Shown: positions 12,612-26,200 of the stretch, piece by piece
Numbering within the stretch: position 1 is the stretch's first letter
How the letters are laid out: the number at the start of each line of letters is the position of its first letter
Origin: Chara braunii
Taxonomy: Eukaryota > Streptophyta > Charophyceae > Charales > Characeae
Direction: 5' to 3'
Assembly (NCBI GenBank): GCA_003427395.1
Contig: BFEA01000112.1
Location: 2,853,647 to 2,917,646 of the forward strand
DNA length: 64,000 nucleotides
Program-made: the position numbers and the translations under genes
The notes under the pieces: generated by a model
The model's input: only the letters and a program-made list of their open reading frames with translations
Database searches by the model: none
What the model was told of the DNA's origin: nothing

Positions 12612-15600
12612 CGCCACTCAAGGAATCCACCCACAGGCAATATTCACACACTCCACTCTCATCCAGCACAACTGCTTAGCCAATGGTTTATCCACGGGCC
12701 ACCACATCCAGGTATGATTTCTGGACTGGTTACCCGGTCGACGTACAGTCTGTATTTTATCAGCCACAGGACTTCCTCACCGGCGCCCTCAGCCTGAAGA
12801 GCCGAAACAGCCTGGCGCCAAAGGCATCAAGAAAAAAAAGAAAAAAGAAAGAAAAAAAAAAGAAAGAAAAAAAAAAAAGAAAAAAAAAANNNNNNNNNNN
12901 NNNNNNNNNNNNNNNNNNNNNNNNNNNNNNNNNNNNNNNNNNNNNNNNNNNNNNNNNNNNNNNNNNNNNNNNNNNNNNNNNNNNNNNNAAAAGAAAAAAA
13001 AAAGAAACAGAGAGAAGATATACACACAAGGGTGGCCACAGGGATTTGCAGCCAGCTGAGAGTTGACGAGAACCTATTTGCGGACATACATGGAAAATTG
13101 TAGACTCACCGTCAAGGCGTTTTTTCTCTGCGATCGAGACATACGTCCACCATGATACTTGGCATTATGAACCTGCAGACGATAGTCAGAGAGCACAAAG
13201 GGAAGCAATGGCATGGACAGATCAGCAAAAATAAAGATAAACGACGGACACGCGAACAAGTTCGCTGTCATGTTAACGACGAAAAGATCCATCGCCTCCA
13301 ATTACCTTTTACCCCGTAAGGACAAACAGACACCTGCAAAATGACATCATAGGGAAGAGGCCTGTGATACAGTGCTTACTCATAGTACAGTTCAATCTGT
13401 CCTTGGGTCAAGGCCCCAGCCACATGCATTCGTGGTTCTGGGGACCGTAGATTACAAGGACCAATCGCCAGAAACACGAAAAGTGTTAGTGGGACCTTGT
13501 CCCTCGATTCCCGCTTGTGGGACCTTGTTCATCAATTCCCCATAAACTAGGTACGCACTTCATTAAACCACCTCTGCCCGTTAACGAGCCACAAATTTAG
13601 GAAACATGCGCGCCACTACAGGAGCGCCCAAATTCATCCGACTAGAAACATTTCTACTACCGGTAGTTTTCGCCATGGTCGATAGCTGGTGGTTTAAAGG
13701 CTTCCCTGCTTGCCGCCGACTACTTCATTCACCCATTTGAGGTGTACCCTGAGGTGGCAGGCTGCCCAATAATCCAAGTTTACTTTCAGAGAAACAAAGA
13801 AATAATAAGCAGTTTAAAAATCATCCAAAGAAATAATAAGCAGTTTAAAAATCATCCATGCATTCTGCACTTTTTTTTCCTTCCCATGAAACCCATCGCA
13901 CTTCATGGTGACCAAAAGAAGATAGATAACCATGTCCTCTTTTTTTTGTTTGCCGCTTTTCCACCAAATTCTAAATACTTTTTTCTTGTGCGGTACTATT
14001 TCAATTACCTCAGCTGGGGAAAATATCACCTAAAAAAAAAAAAAAAAAAAAAAAAGGTCAGAGATAAAAGCTTTACCTTAGGCTTAAACGCCAACAGAAG
14101 AAGAACAAGAACAGAAACATACGAGGCTTTGAAAATTGAAATCCAAACACAAAAGTCGAACAGGAACAATACTACACATTCTGACGGGTCATTAACACCC
14201 TGTGAAATTTAAGCTTAGGCTTTCCAAAAGACCCACCTGCGTACCCACCCTAGGTAGGAAAGCCCACAACATTATGATACACATCTTCACCAGTGTTTCT
14301 ACTAAATAGGGGGTGGGAGGCACAGCTACTGGAAAAAATACTCGGTCTTTGGACTAGCAGGCCCCTTCCACCGGCAGCCCCAACCTACTCCCTGACCACC
14401 ACCGATTCTGGAACCGGGGCAACATGCATCCCCTTAATTGTGAGGGGTAGCTATGCTTGCAGGGGGTCCCCTTTTTAGACTTAGGAGTAGTGGTCGGTCG
14501 GTCAGTAGTGAAAGGTGAAATTGAGAGAAGATATAGCTTATAGTTTCTGAAGGAAGGGAAAAATACAAAAAGGCATTGTGTTCATCAACACCCGGTTATG
14601 AAACATGCCGATTGCCACTACTTTCCGCTCTTCCCCTGGCCTCCCTCCCCCTCCCTACACAAAATCATCAAGACCTGGACAATGGTTTCATTGATTTAAT
14701 TTCAACAGTAATTTTTTTATCTAAAAAAAGATGAAAATTTGATGCATCCCCTTCCCACAATAATTAACAACGGAGCAGAGAAATTCCCGTTCCACTACGG
14801 TCTCTCCGACACACACTTCATTTGATCTGTTCGACCCACCTTCAAATCTGCCTCAGTGGAAAATACGACAAACTTCTTCTGAAGACATTCTGGGTCCTCA
14901 CACAGATAATGATCGCGTCCGAAATGTTCCTGCGCAGAAAAACAAAAAGAAAAGAACCGGCCGGTGAGGAATGAACGATCCATCACATAGGGTAGGGCAT
15001 CGGGTCGCACCTATGCCAGTACTGTGGCGGCCGTTTGGCAAAGCTTCCATCATCAAATTATGAGCTTACTGGTAAACGACGGGTGGAGTATTAAAATTTA
15101 ATTTTACAACCTGTCAGTCCCGTTCGGGAGTACAAGCTCGTCGAAGTGATTTATCTCCACATCCCCATATTCTCTACTCTCTGTTCTTTCATCTTCATTC
15201 TGCTTTCCTTCTCCCTCTACCTGCGCTTGGTGTTCTCGCATGCGTGCTGGGCTGTCTTCTTGTCTGGTTGTCGCGTCCGATAATCGTGTAGTACATCGAT
15301 GGAATGTAACTAAATCTTTCCACATTGTCCCCACTGCACCGAATTCGGGTTTGACGGATGTCATTCCGCAGCTCGAGATTAGACTTAACTCACTTCACTC
15401 ACCAGCACCTCTGAGCCTCTTTTTGCCGACGCCGATTTGTGCGGACCCCAAATCAAAAACAACCCGCATGGCACAAGTACTTTTGCTCTTGGCTGCCGGC
15501 GCCATCCAGCGAGGTACGGCAGGCTGAGCCCCCCAAAAAAACGCTGTTCTATACAAAGGAGTTGGAAGCCGATGGCCTGGAGAGGTACTGGTGGGACCAC

Positions 15601-17599
15601 CAGTACCTTTCCCATTTGTCGGTCGCAGGCAATTTCGGAAGGCCGAAACGAAAACCGGGCCGTCGATTTTCCCATTTGTCGGCCGCAGGCAATTTCGGAC
15701 TGCCGAAACGAAAAACGGGCCGCCGATTCAATTTATCGACGGCGACCCTCCCCGTTTGGCCCCCGCGTCACCCGGCGCGTCTCAGCAAAATAGCTGTGAA
15801 AGGTACTGGTTGGTTTAAAACAATCAGTGGTAATAACAGACTGCATATGGCTTTAGAAAGTGGTAAGATGCATCCATCCGTTGCTATTCATAGTAACGGA
15901 CTACTATGGGCCTCGCCACACAACTGTTGAAATGAAAAAAAGAACGAATGCATCTTCCACAGAGAGTGGTAAGATGCATCCATCCGTTGCTATTCATAGT
16001 AGCCGATGCACGACTTGCTCTTCTCTGCGTGAAGATGCATTCATTCCTTGTTTTGTTTCTACAGTAGCGTGGCGAGGCCCCATACATGGCTTTCAATTTT
16101 ATCTTATCGACAGCTGGACAACGTCATCGGATGCAATTCTACTGCCGCAAACGAGTCGCCGCAAACGAGTCGCCGCTAAGCGAAAGCCAGCGGCCTGCAC
16201 AATCAACGAACCCAAGAGCAATATCAACGACTCTTAAGAGGATGCAGTGAAGGGATATGATGCTCTTGATATATATCGTCAAATAGAACTGCCCGGTAAA
16301 CCGTAGGCAGAGAGGAAGAAGAGGACAACAAACGAGGGGCTGTGACAAACTGTTTCGTCGGAGTTTCACCGACTCATCAGGAGGCTGAACTATATATATA
16401 TATATACATCACCGCTCTGTTGAAAGTTGGGAAAACAAAACAAGAAGTACTCCGGTCTACGAGCATACCAGTCCCACCCACCTAAAAAGAACAAAATTAT
16501 TGCAACCTTCCAAGTCCGGGTAATAAACCGGCCTCTGACAGGTTTGCTCCTACCTTCCTCACCAGAATACAACGTACGGTCATTACTGCAGTATTTAGAC
16601 AGAAAGATACCCCAAATACAGCTATAAAAAATCACCGTACATTGTATTCGGATGAAGAAGGTAGTCTCCTACCAGTCTCTTCAATGTATGTAGCGCCACC
16701 TCCAATTTCTATTTCCTTTCTTCCTCTTTTCTTTGAAAAAATGGTGACGGCCTTGAGATATCATGATTGAACTGACCGGCGCAGGCGAATCAGAATTATT
16801 TTATTATATGGGCATCTGATCTTATCTGGATTCTGAAGTCAGTCGGTATTCCAACAGTTCACTGGCGTTCCAGCTGAGTTAGGCCCCGTTGGTATGTAGC
16901 ACCACCTCCTAAGGTAAAGGAGAACGGGGTCAAGGCAAGACTTCCTCACATTGGACTGCAAGGGGCATTACCTCTAGATCGGAGTAATCCCTGTAATACT
17001 CGTAGACTCCCGGCCGTGCCCTTCATTGCACAAAACCAAAATGGCAGCAGACGTGGAAACAAACCACCATGACAAAAAACAGTCACAACATCACCATCCA
17101 TCAGCATCCATACTCAACCAATCCTAAAGTTCAAAGGCCTGGCATCAGTACCACCCCAGCTACAGGACAACCACACAACACTCCAGGCATGTGAGTACCT
17201 CCCCCGGCCTGTAATCAACCTGGATACCTCTTCAGTATTGTAGGTGTCACATACACAAGGGCTTCCACGAAAGCAACATCAAACCAGAATTGGATGAATC
17301 TCAGCAATGCAGGTCATCCTTGCACAGGGGCCATGCTACATGCTAATCTTCTCTGCAATCAACCTGGATACCTCTCAGTAACGCAGGTGTCACATCTTTT
17401 TTTTTTTTTTTTATTAATAATTTGGACCATTTCTCGATTTATGCGTGTCCTCCTTGCGCAGGGGCCATGCTAATCTTCTCTGTATCATTCCAATTTTAAC
17501 AGATGTCCCGAAGGACACGCAGGTGTCACATCTCAGGAATGCAGGTGTCACTTTTTTTTTTTTTTTTCGATTTATGCATGTCATCCTTGCGCAGGGGCC

Positions 17600-17630
<31 letters not shown>

Positions 17631-18494
17631 TACGGATGTACCGAAAGACAGCAACGGTGTATTACTAAGTAGAGCTGGCTATAAAAAAAATACTTGCCAC
17701 TGGCATATTCAGAAGTCTCAGAAAAGACACACTAGTCACACACCAAGCTTTGTGCAGAGGCAGTTCATGCCGACAATACCCTGGTCAGAGCGGCAAGCCT
17801 GCTACTATTCTATACAGGTCATTGCTATACTGTTGCCCATCACACTGGAACGATTCATAGACGACCAACTAAGACACTCTATAGCTACATTACTCGAGAG
17901 CCTCGCCGCTGCACAGTCGTTACCCTCCACAACCTCGGAAGGTACAAAGTACGACGTTTTTCTTCCGTTGCATTTCTGCGTGAATGATCCCCATACATTG
18001 GGCTAGGTAGGTTATCAGCAGGAAACCGGACAAAAGTTTTGTACGGCCGCTCGCCCTAGCCAGCAACCACCGAGCTGTTTGGGATCCTCAGATACGTTAC
18101 GCGAGCAGAGAAGTCACAAGACAATGCAACATAACCCCAACAGCGCTTATGATTACACATTTGTCCGATCAAAGCTGCAAAACATAACTGTTACGCGAGC
18201 AGAGAAGTCACAAGACAATGCAACATAACCCCAACAGCGCTTATGATTACACATTTGTCCGATCAAAGCTGCAAAACATAACTGTTACGCGAGCAGAGAA
18301 GTCACAAGACAATGCAACATAACCCCAACAGCGCTTATGATTACACATTTGTCCGATCAAAGCTGCAAAACATAACTGACTGCCCCCCCCCCCCCCCCCC
18401 CCCCCTTCCTCCCCTCCCTGTTCCTCCTCAACCAAATCATCACAGACCATCCCCATCGAGCTGACAAGTTGGATAGCGACCAGGGCACGGCCAT

Positions 18495-18550
<56 letters not shown>

Positions 18551-20229
18551 ATTATACCCATGTACAATGGCAGAACACCTCTCTCTCTCTCTCTCTCTCT
18601 GCGTATCCAGCAAGACCACACACCTTGTCCCATGGCTGTGCTGACACTGCAAAGTCTCCCAGCTGAAAGGGAAGAAATAGAAGCTACCAATCCAGATTTG
18701 TGGCAAAGATGCCACACTGAAACAGATACACAGTTCAATCGAGCCATGCACAACGCGAGCCATGCACATAGAGAATATTACAGAAGTATGTCGTACATAC
18801 CTTTGACATATATGACAGCTGTAGTGTTCCGTTGTCATATGAGAGTACTGCTCGTTCTCGCCATAGAAGCGTTTCTTGCAGAAAGCGCACAATGGATGTC
18901 CCTTGAAGCCGCCCCTCTGCTCTGCCGTTCCGTCAACCTCCGCATCCCCTTTTACACAATGCCTTTCGAGCTGGCTCCGTTTGTACAGCCTTTGCTCACA
19001 CAAGAATACCTATGCAGCCAACCACAATTAACCATGGTTACCTCCTCCACTCCCCGACGCGGCATCCAATTCAAAGCCCGCAAATTCTGAGGTTTCTAAG
19101 TTCTAACAGAAACCTGAGACCCAATTTGTCAAATCCATTCACAAACCACCAGACCATAAAACTGCAAACCAGCAGCACTGACATTAGTTGAGACAAACCG
19201 GCCACCGGACGCACAACTGGCACAGCTAGCGAAACATGGCTGGCTGAACTGTGAACCAAGCAGGTGGCAGTCAGGTTGTTGGCGGAACAGCGGGTGGCGG
19301 TTCTAGTCAAGTGGCAGGTTCGCAGTTCAGCCAGCCACTCCCACTCTCTGCAGAAGACCCCAAGGTGCAGAGACTCTAGGCTGGAGCTTAAGGTGCAGAG
19401 ACTCTAGGCTGGAGCTCGTAGGCTAGCTGGACCAAGCTCCGGCAGCAGGAAACAATGCAAGAAGGGCGAGAGAGAAAAGCAATAGTAGGGCCTATACTCG
19501 GAGTAGGGCCTTTTATGCCAAAATCGCTGAAAAATGTGATGGTTGGGCCAGTCACACGAGGCGCAGAGAGTAGCAAGAGTAGCAAACGGGGTATCAAATG
19601 TCAGCGGCCTCGCAGGCAAGCGAGGACGGGCAATTCGCTACCACCTCCGAAGGGGGTAGCAAACATTTATTTCAGGGGTTTGTTTGGAGTTGGAGCCATT
19701 GAACAGGGCTTGGCATGGTCTTCGAACAAACCTTTCGGCCTTCAAGACAAATGTCACAAAACATGAGCTTGTGCGACGAGAGAAGGTGTCGCTTCAGAGT
19801 CTCGATGTCTCGAAATCTGCTGCGTGGGTCCACAGGACTGCTACGACCTTTACCCGTAGACGGAACAGAGACAGAACTTCCAGCCTCCCCTTGTTCCTGC
19901 CCTGAGGATTGGGATCCCGTCTCCTTCCCAGAGCACATTACACACGTCAGCGTGCATAGCGCCCGAATGTGTGCAAAATGCTCTTTGTCGTCGAAGTACG
20001 CCTTGAGATCCTGGTCGTACCACAGACCAACCTTGCCACTATCCCCCGCATGCGGAGCTTCAAAATCTTGAAACGTCCTCGTATAATCGCCCAAAGCCTG
20101 CAACATTCACAATTCATCGAAAATACAAAAACAATATATACATCAATTCCACTCCAATCATCGCAGACCCAGATCCCATGGTGACAGAGCTCCCTGCAAG
20201 GGGTCGAAAGCACACATCAGCATTTGCAG

Positions 20230-20295
<66 letters not shown>

Positions 20296-23200
20296 ACACA
20301 CACACACACACACGCACACACACACACACACACACAATAAAAATAAAAAAAATGAAAACACAAGAATATGCAAATAAATTCTTACAATCCTTCTCTGCTC
20401 TCCTCCCAACACTCCATCAGAATCTCATCTTTGTCTTTCTCGGTCCGTTCTGGGAAGTTGTGGCCAACAACATTTATATCTCTGTGTATTATAACGAGTA
20501 ATCAAGCCGTGACTAACATAAGACTGCCATCTTCTGAGAACATTGAGAATCGTGCCATTGCCTCAGTAGATAGGAGGAAGCAAACCTTCTGAGAACAAAA
20601 GACTGTCATCTTCTGAGAACATTTAAGCCGTGCCTAACATAAGACTGTCATCTTCTGAGAACATGTCCAAGGATCTTTCCAGATACCATGTCCGAGGAAG
20701 CAAACGAAAAGACAAGAGGAAAATGTCTTTCTCGAAAATGTTCAAGGATATTTCCGGATACCATAACACTGTCATCTTCTGAGAAGATTCATCGCCAGTT
20801 TTCTAAAGCATAGAACGCCAACATTTGCATGTACACTCCTCTCGTCTACATGCATGCCCAAGATCTCCCTCCGAGTAAATACGAAAAGATAAGGAGGAAA
20901 AACTGCTGAGCCCTGACACTCACAAACGAATATCGACTAATGACAGGATCTAATGTGGTCAAGACTGCGAGGGGTTGGGTGTTGGGGGGCAGAAGGTCAA
21001 CAGCCATTGTTCTGCAAGGCTGGCGTGAATCTGGTCCGCAGACAGTTCGATTCTATCCATAAAGAACGCACAGGCGTTGTGACTGAAGTAAATGCAGGCT
21101 TGGATTCGAGTCTAGCATATCAAGGGTATACTCGCATTAGCACTCCCCTAAATGTATCTGACCGCAATCACGGTCACACCTGGATGCATCTCACCGCAAT
21201 CACGTCCAGAGTGTAATGCAGACTTGGATTCGAGTCTAGCATATCAAGGGTATACTCACTCGCACTAGCACTCCCCTAAATGTATCTGACCGCAATCACG
21301 TCCAGAGTGTGCTTGGATGGATAAATGCTCATCAAGCACATGGAATTTTAAGGTCAACCGTCGAGATCCAAATCCTGTGGGATGCGAACGGTTGAGGATT
21401 GATCTTACAGCCGACATTTTAGATTATTATTTTCTTTTGGGAAAATAAACGAAGCTATCTATGTTTCTTCTGAAAAAACAAAGCTAGATTCTTCTCTCGA
21501 TCTGTCTATGTACTTCATCTATGTCATCAATCTCATCCTCTCACTAATCTATATATGCATATATAGATTAGTGAGAGGATGAGATTGATGACATAGATGA
21601 AGTACATAGACCTTCTATGTCACCAACCAACCTTCTCCTTCCTATTTCTTCCGCTCACCTGTCTGAGCAAATCTCCATTGGAAAGCTTCACTACCGTCTT
21701 CCACTAAACAAAATGCACCCTCAGCACGACCGTACCGGACCAGAAAGACACCTTGTATACATTCAGCACGAGGATGAATTGTGTCCGTAGGGAAGAAGAC
21801 GGTAGCCCACTCTCCAAAAACATCCGCAGGCATGCCCTATCACTACCGTCTTCACCCGAGTAGAACGCCCGGTCATTATCGCTAGTTTTGTAACTTTGTT
21901 ATCACTAGTTTTTTTACTTTGTTTTGAGCCATTGCGGTTAATGCTCCTAATATCATGGAAGCAATACTGCCAAAAAAGAAGATTGTTTGCCATGTCGAAT
22001 CATAAAAACTAGTGGTGAGCGAACGCGTATTAGGCTCTAAATACCGTCCGATCTGGACTGAAAGTTGGGCCAAATGCAGCTCTCACTACCGTCTTCACCC
22101 AAGTAGAACGCCCGGTCATTGTCGCTGCATCTGGACTGAAAGTTTGGCCAAATGCAGCTACTGCGGATGCCCTATCACTACCGTCTTCACCTGAGTAGAA
22201 CGCCCGGTCGCTATCGCTGCATCCGGACTGAAAGTTGAGCCAAATGCAGCTATAATGACCGGGCATTCTATTCAGGTGAAGACGGTAGCGTCTTCACCCG
22301 ATCATAACGCACCCTGATTCTGAATGAATGTATACAAGCCATCTTTCCGGTTGGATGCAGTCATAATGAAGGTGTGTTTGTGTTCCGGGGAAGATGGTAG
22401 GCATACCACACACATCTACCTCACACCCTTGACCTGAGGCAGCTTGAGATCGCGTGCCAGAGTCAGAGAGAGAGCCACCCTGCAAATCGAGATCTGCGAC
22501 CTGCGCGCACTCCTCAGTCAAAAATTTCTCTGGAAAGGAAAAAGTCAATTCCCCTCCCCGCTCCCTCTCCTCTTCTCTATCCCCCACCTACATTTCATCC
22601 TCCCCCTTCTCTTCCCCTTACGCTTCCAAAGGGAAAATGCGTACAGCAGCCTGTTCATCCGGAACCGTCCCGTCTTCCTCAACAAATCCGTCTACCGTCT
22701 TCCCCCAAACACAACGCACCCTCATTTTGGATGTATCTGGCCGGAAATATAGCTTGTATACATTCATTTTTAGGGTGTGTTATGTTCGGGGAAAGACGGT
22801 AGGCTCCGCAAGGCCAAGTGCCTCGCCCCACTGCAAAGCTTTCTGAAATATCTCGAGCTGTAACAGTCCCCATGCATGCAGTCAAGATGTTAAATCAGTT
22901 CGTATGTATCTGGTCCAAACTACAATGCAGATAATGTAAGAAGCAGTGAACCAAGGTCCCAAGATTGGCATACCCAGACCCCGACACCTCAGCGACCAGA
23001 TCCCCATCATCCGTCTGTAAAGGTAAGCTCCCCCTCCAATCCCTTCCTGTGGATAGAGACAGCTCCCTTCCTCAATCAGTCCTGATGTGTCTGGTCCAAA
23101 CTGCAAATCAGTCCTGATGTGTCTGGTCCAAACTGCAAATCAGTCCTGACGTGTCTGGTCCAAACTGCAGTCCAGGTTCAAGACGTTCGACGAGCCCTCG

Positions 23201-26200
23201 TGTATCTATCTAGTTCATCCGCGACCGCACATGTGTCTGGTTCAAACTGCAGATCAGTCCTTATGTGTCTAGTCCAAACTGCAGATCAGTCCTGATGTGT
23301 CTGGTCCAAACTGCAGATCCGTCCTGATGTGTCTGGTCCAAACTGCAGTCCAGATTCAAGACGTTCGACGAGTCCTCATGTATCTATCTAGTTCATCCGC
23401 GACCGCACATTCGTCTGTAAAGGTAAGCTCTCCCTTCATTCCCTTCCTGGGATCGAGACAGCTCCCTCCCTAGATCAGTCCTGATGTGTCTGGTCCAAGC
23501 TGCAGTCCAGATCCTCATGCATCTGGTCCATCCGCGACCGCATTACTGCCTTCAATCACCCCTGACAGAACGGATGAAGATAGAACGGCCATAGAGCGGC
23601 TATTGCTTTGTCATGTATCTGGTCCTATTGCTAGCTTTTTGTGTGATGTCTTCCCCATGCGTTCTGATGAAGTGTGGTGTTATAAACGACCATCAGTGCA
23701 ACTGGGCCGATTCTTTCCCCCCCCCCCTTTTTCTCGTCCATGGCCCTCGAAACACACCCGTCGGAAGAAAAAGTCGTATCTGCATGTGCCCGCCGGGAGT
23801 GGCCAGATACATCCATAACTAGGAACAGTAACAACCATCAGTGCAACTGGGCCACATTCTTTCCCCCCCCCACTTTTCTCGTCCATGGCCCTCGCCACAC
23901 ACCCGTCGAAAGACAAAGTCGTACTGCATGTGCCCGCCGGGAGTGACCAGATGCATCCATAACTACGAACAGTAACGAATGCATCGTATTTTTTTTCGTT
24001 TTTCTACAGTGGGCCTCGTCACACCAATCCCGAATTTCGAACGTCTTGAATCTGGACTGCAGTTTGGACCAGACACATCAGGACTGATCTGCAATTTGGA
24101 CCAGACAGCGCTATGAAACTCCAACCCACAAAAAAATAAAAACGAGTCTTGTGCGGTATCAGAATTCCCCTATTTTTTTCCTCGAGGACTTCCTACCGAA
24201 ACGCGGATTTCTTATTCATTTTAGTTTACTCCTGTTCCATCATCTGGATTCGAACTCGGGTCTGTATTTCTTTCTTTAAAAAAAAAAAAAAAAGAAAGAA
24301 ACAAAATTCCTTATTGCTCAATAAAATTCGGGCCGGGGACCCACAATTCTACCCGGAAGAGAACAATCATATCTGACAGCATCCGTCAGCTTAACTTTGT
24401 ACTTCAGAGCCTGGAACTAGACTAGAAACAACTCCGGTCCCTGGGACCTTTGCCCTGTTGGCCTTGCTCTGAGCAAACGAAAAGGAAAATAAACAAACAA
24501 TGCCCTCCCGGCCTTGAAACCCACACAAACCAAAAAAGGGAACTAGACCTTGCTTCATACAAAACCTTCCTATTCCACCTAACGCGGTGCATACGCTTGT
24601 CCTTTCTCTTCAATCTCCTGTAACTGTTCTAGAGAGCTTTGCTGATTTGTGCCGGCTTTATATCCAGCAACTACGACCATCTTGTCCTCGCCACTACTTC
24701 AGGGTGCTTCACTGGGATCAAGCTCCTGTAGCCCACTCTCTGAGTGTAATTGAGCAAGCATACATTCTCCCCTCGTTTTCCCATGGCCCTCCACTCCCAC
24801 ATTCTCGGGTCCAATTTCAGCTCTGACAGTGGCTTTCTGTTAGCCATTACCGCCAATGCCCTTGTACCTTCCTGGTCCCGCATGATTACTCTGGCTTGGG
24901 ACAAGGGTCTATCTAGTCCCGGTTGGTGTTCCGACTCCGCCAACTCCAGCTGTATTTCCACAGTTCATGGGTGCGCCCATGGAGCTATAGGCTCTTGGGT
25001 AAATAAGCTCGGATTTGCTCCAGCCTACTACCGGTAGGTAGGCCAAAAAGAAGTCTTGTCCTTCGGGACATCTGTTAAAATTGGAACGATACAGAAGATT
25101 AGCATGGCCCCTGCGCTTTCAAGGATGACACGCATAAATCGAGAAATGGTCCAATTTTTTTGAGGAAAAGAAAAAAGAAGTCTTGTGAGGTGTCACAATT
25201 CCCCTATTTCGTGACGACTTCCTATCGAAACGCGGAAATTTTTTTTTCTTTTTGAAGTTGTACGCATCTAGTTCCATCATCTGGATTCGAACTCCGGTCT
25301 GTATTTCAACAGTCCATGGGTGCACCCACTAAGTTATAGACTCTTGGGTACAACTCCGATCTGCCCCAGCCTACTAGCCCAAAACCAAAAAAAATTGTTG
25401 TGCGGTGTCAGAATTCCCCTATTTCGTGACGACTTCCCCTATCTCCAGCAGCAGCACACATTCCAATCTAGACTCCCACACATAACAACACACACTGACA
25501 CACGCACACACACTCGCACACGCAGGCACACACATACAAACACGCACGCACACAAACACACACACACACACACACAAACACCCGCAGTAGATGCGGTCTC
25601 CATGGTCCTGGAGCGAACATACCCTCAAAGGTGGAGACAGATACAACACCACCGCATACATAATGAATATCCACTCACGCAGATCAGTGCGTAAAACGGA
25701 AAACACTCCGGACCAAAACCAAACAGACTTCGACTACATCCCCAACAGCAGCACACTAATTCCAATCTAGACTTCCACACACACCAGCAGCACACTAATT
25801 TCAATCTAGACTTCCACACACACCAGCAGCACACTAATTCNNNNNNNNNNNNNNNNNNNNNNNNNNNNNNNNNNNNNNNNNNNNNNNNNNACACACCAGC
25901 AGCACACTAATTCCAATCTAGACTTCCACACACACCAGCAGCACACTAATTCCAATCTAGACTTCCACACACACCAGCAGCACACATTCCAATCTAGACT
26001 TCCACACACACCCGCACACACACACACACACACACACAACACAAACACACACGCACACATTCCAATCTAGACTTCCACACACACCAGCAGCATTGTTTTT
26101 TCTCTCCTCCGAACCGTACGTGCAACTTTCATTGCATACGGCTCTCCAAGTAAATCTTACAAGGCCGTATTCCCCAATTAAGATTCAGAACTTCGCGTTA

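Larger units (their letters stand above)
10432..13109 (-). other. Intron 6 of the ZNF598 homolog
   Basis: A 2678-bp GT-AG intron. It contains a split MITE (11208-11697), a MITE (11777-11890), two SINE-like copies, a ~200-bp tandem duplication around CA repeats and a 99-N gap in an A-rich run. No gene was seen inside. Confidence 0.85.
14930..16971 (-). other. Intron 4 of the ZNF598 homolog
   Basis: A 2042-bp GT-AG intron containing two MITE-like elements, a hammerhead core (16352-16380) and a MITE (16550-16664). An 86-codon minus-strand frame at 15104-15364 matches nothing I know. Confidence 0.85.
17021..18800 (-). other. Intron 3 of the ZNF598 homolog
   Basis: A 1780-bp GT-AG intron containing three U6-related copies (17316-17649), a 94-bp minisatellite (18096-18377), a poly-C run and CT/CA microsatellites. 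Confidence 0.85.

Noticed and set aside
15104-15364. 86-codon minus-strand frame in intron 4
   Set aside because: Not similar to the family and not needed between exons 4 and 5, which join in phase.
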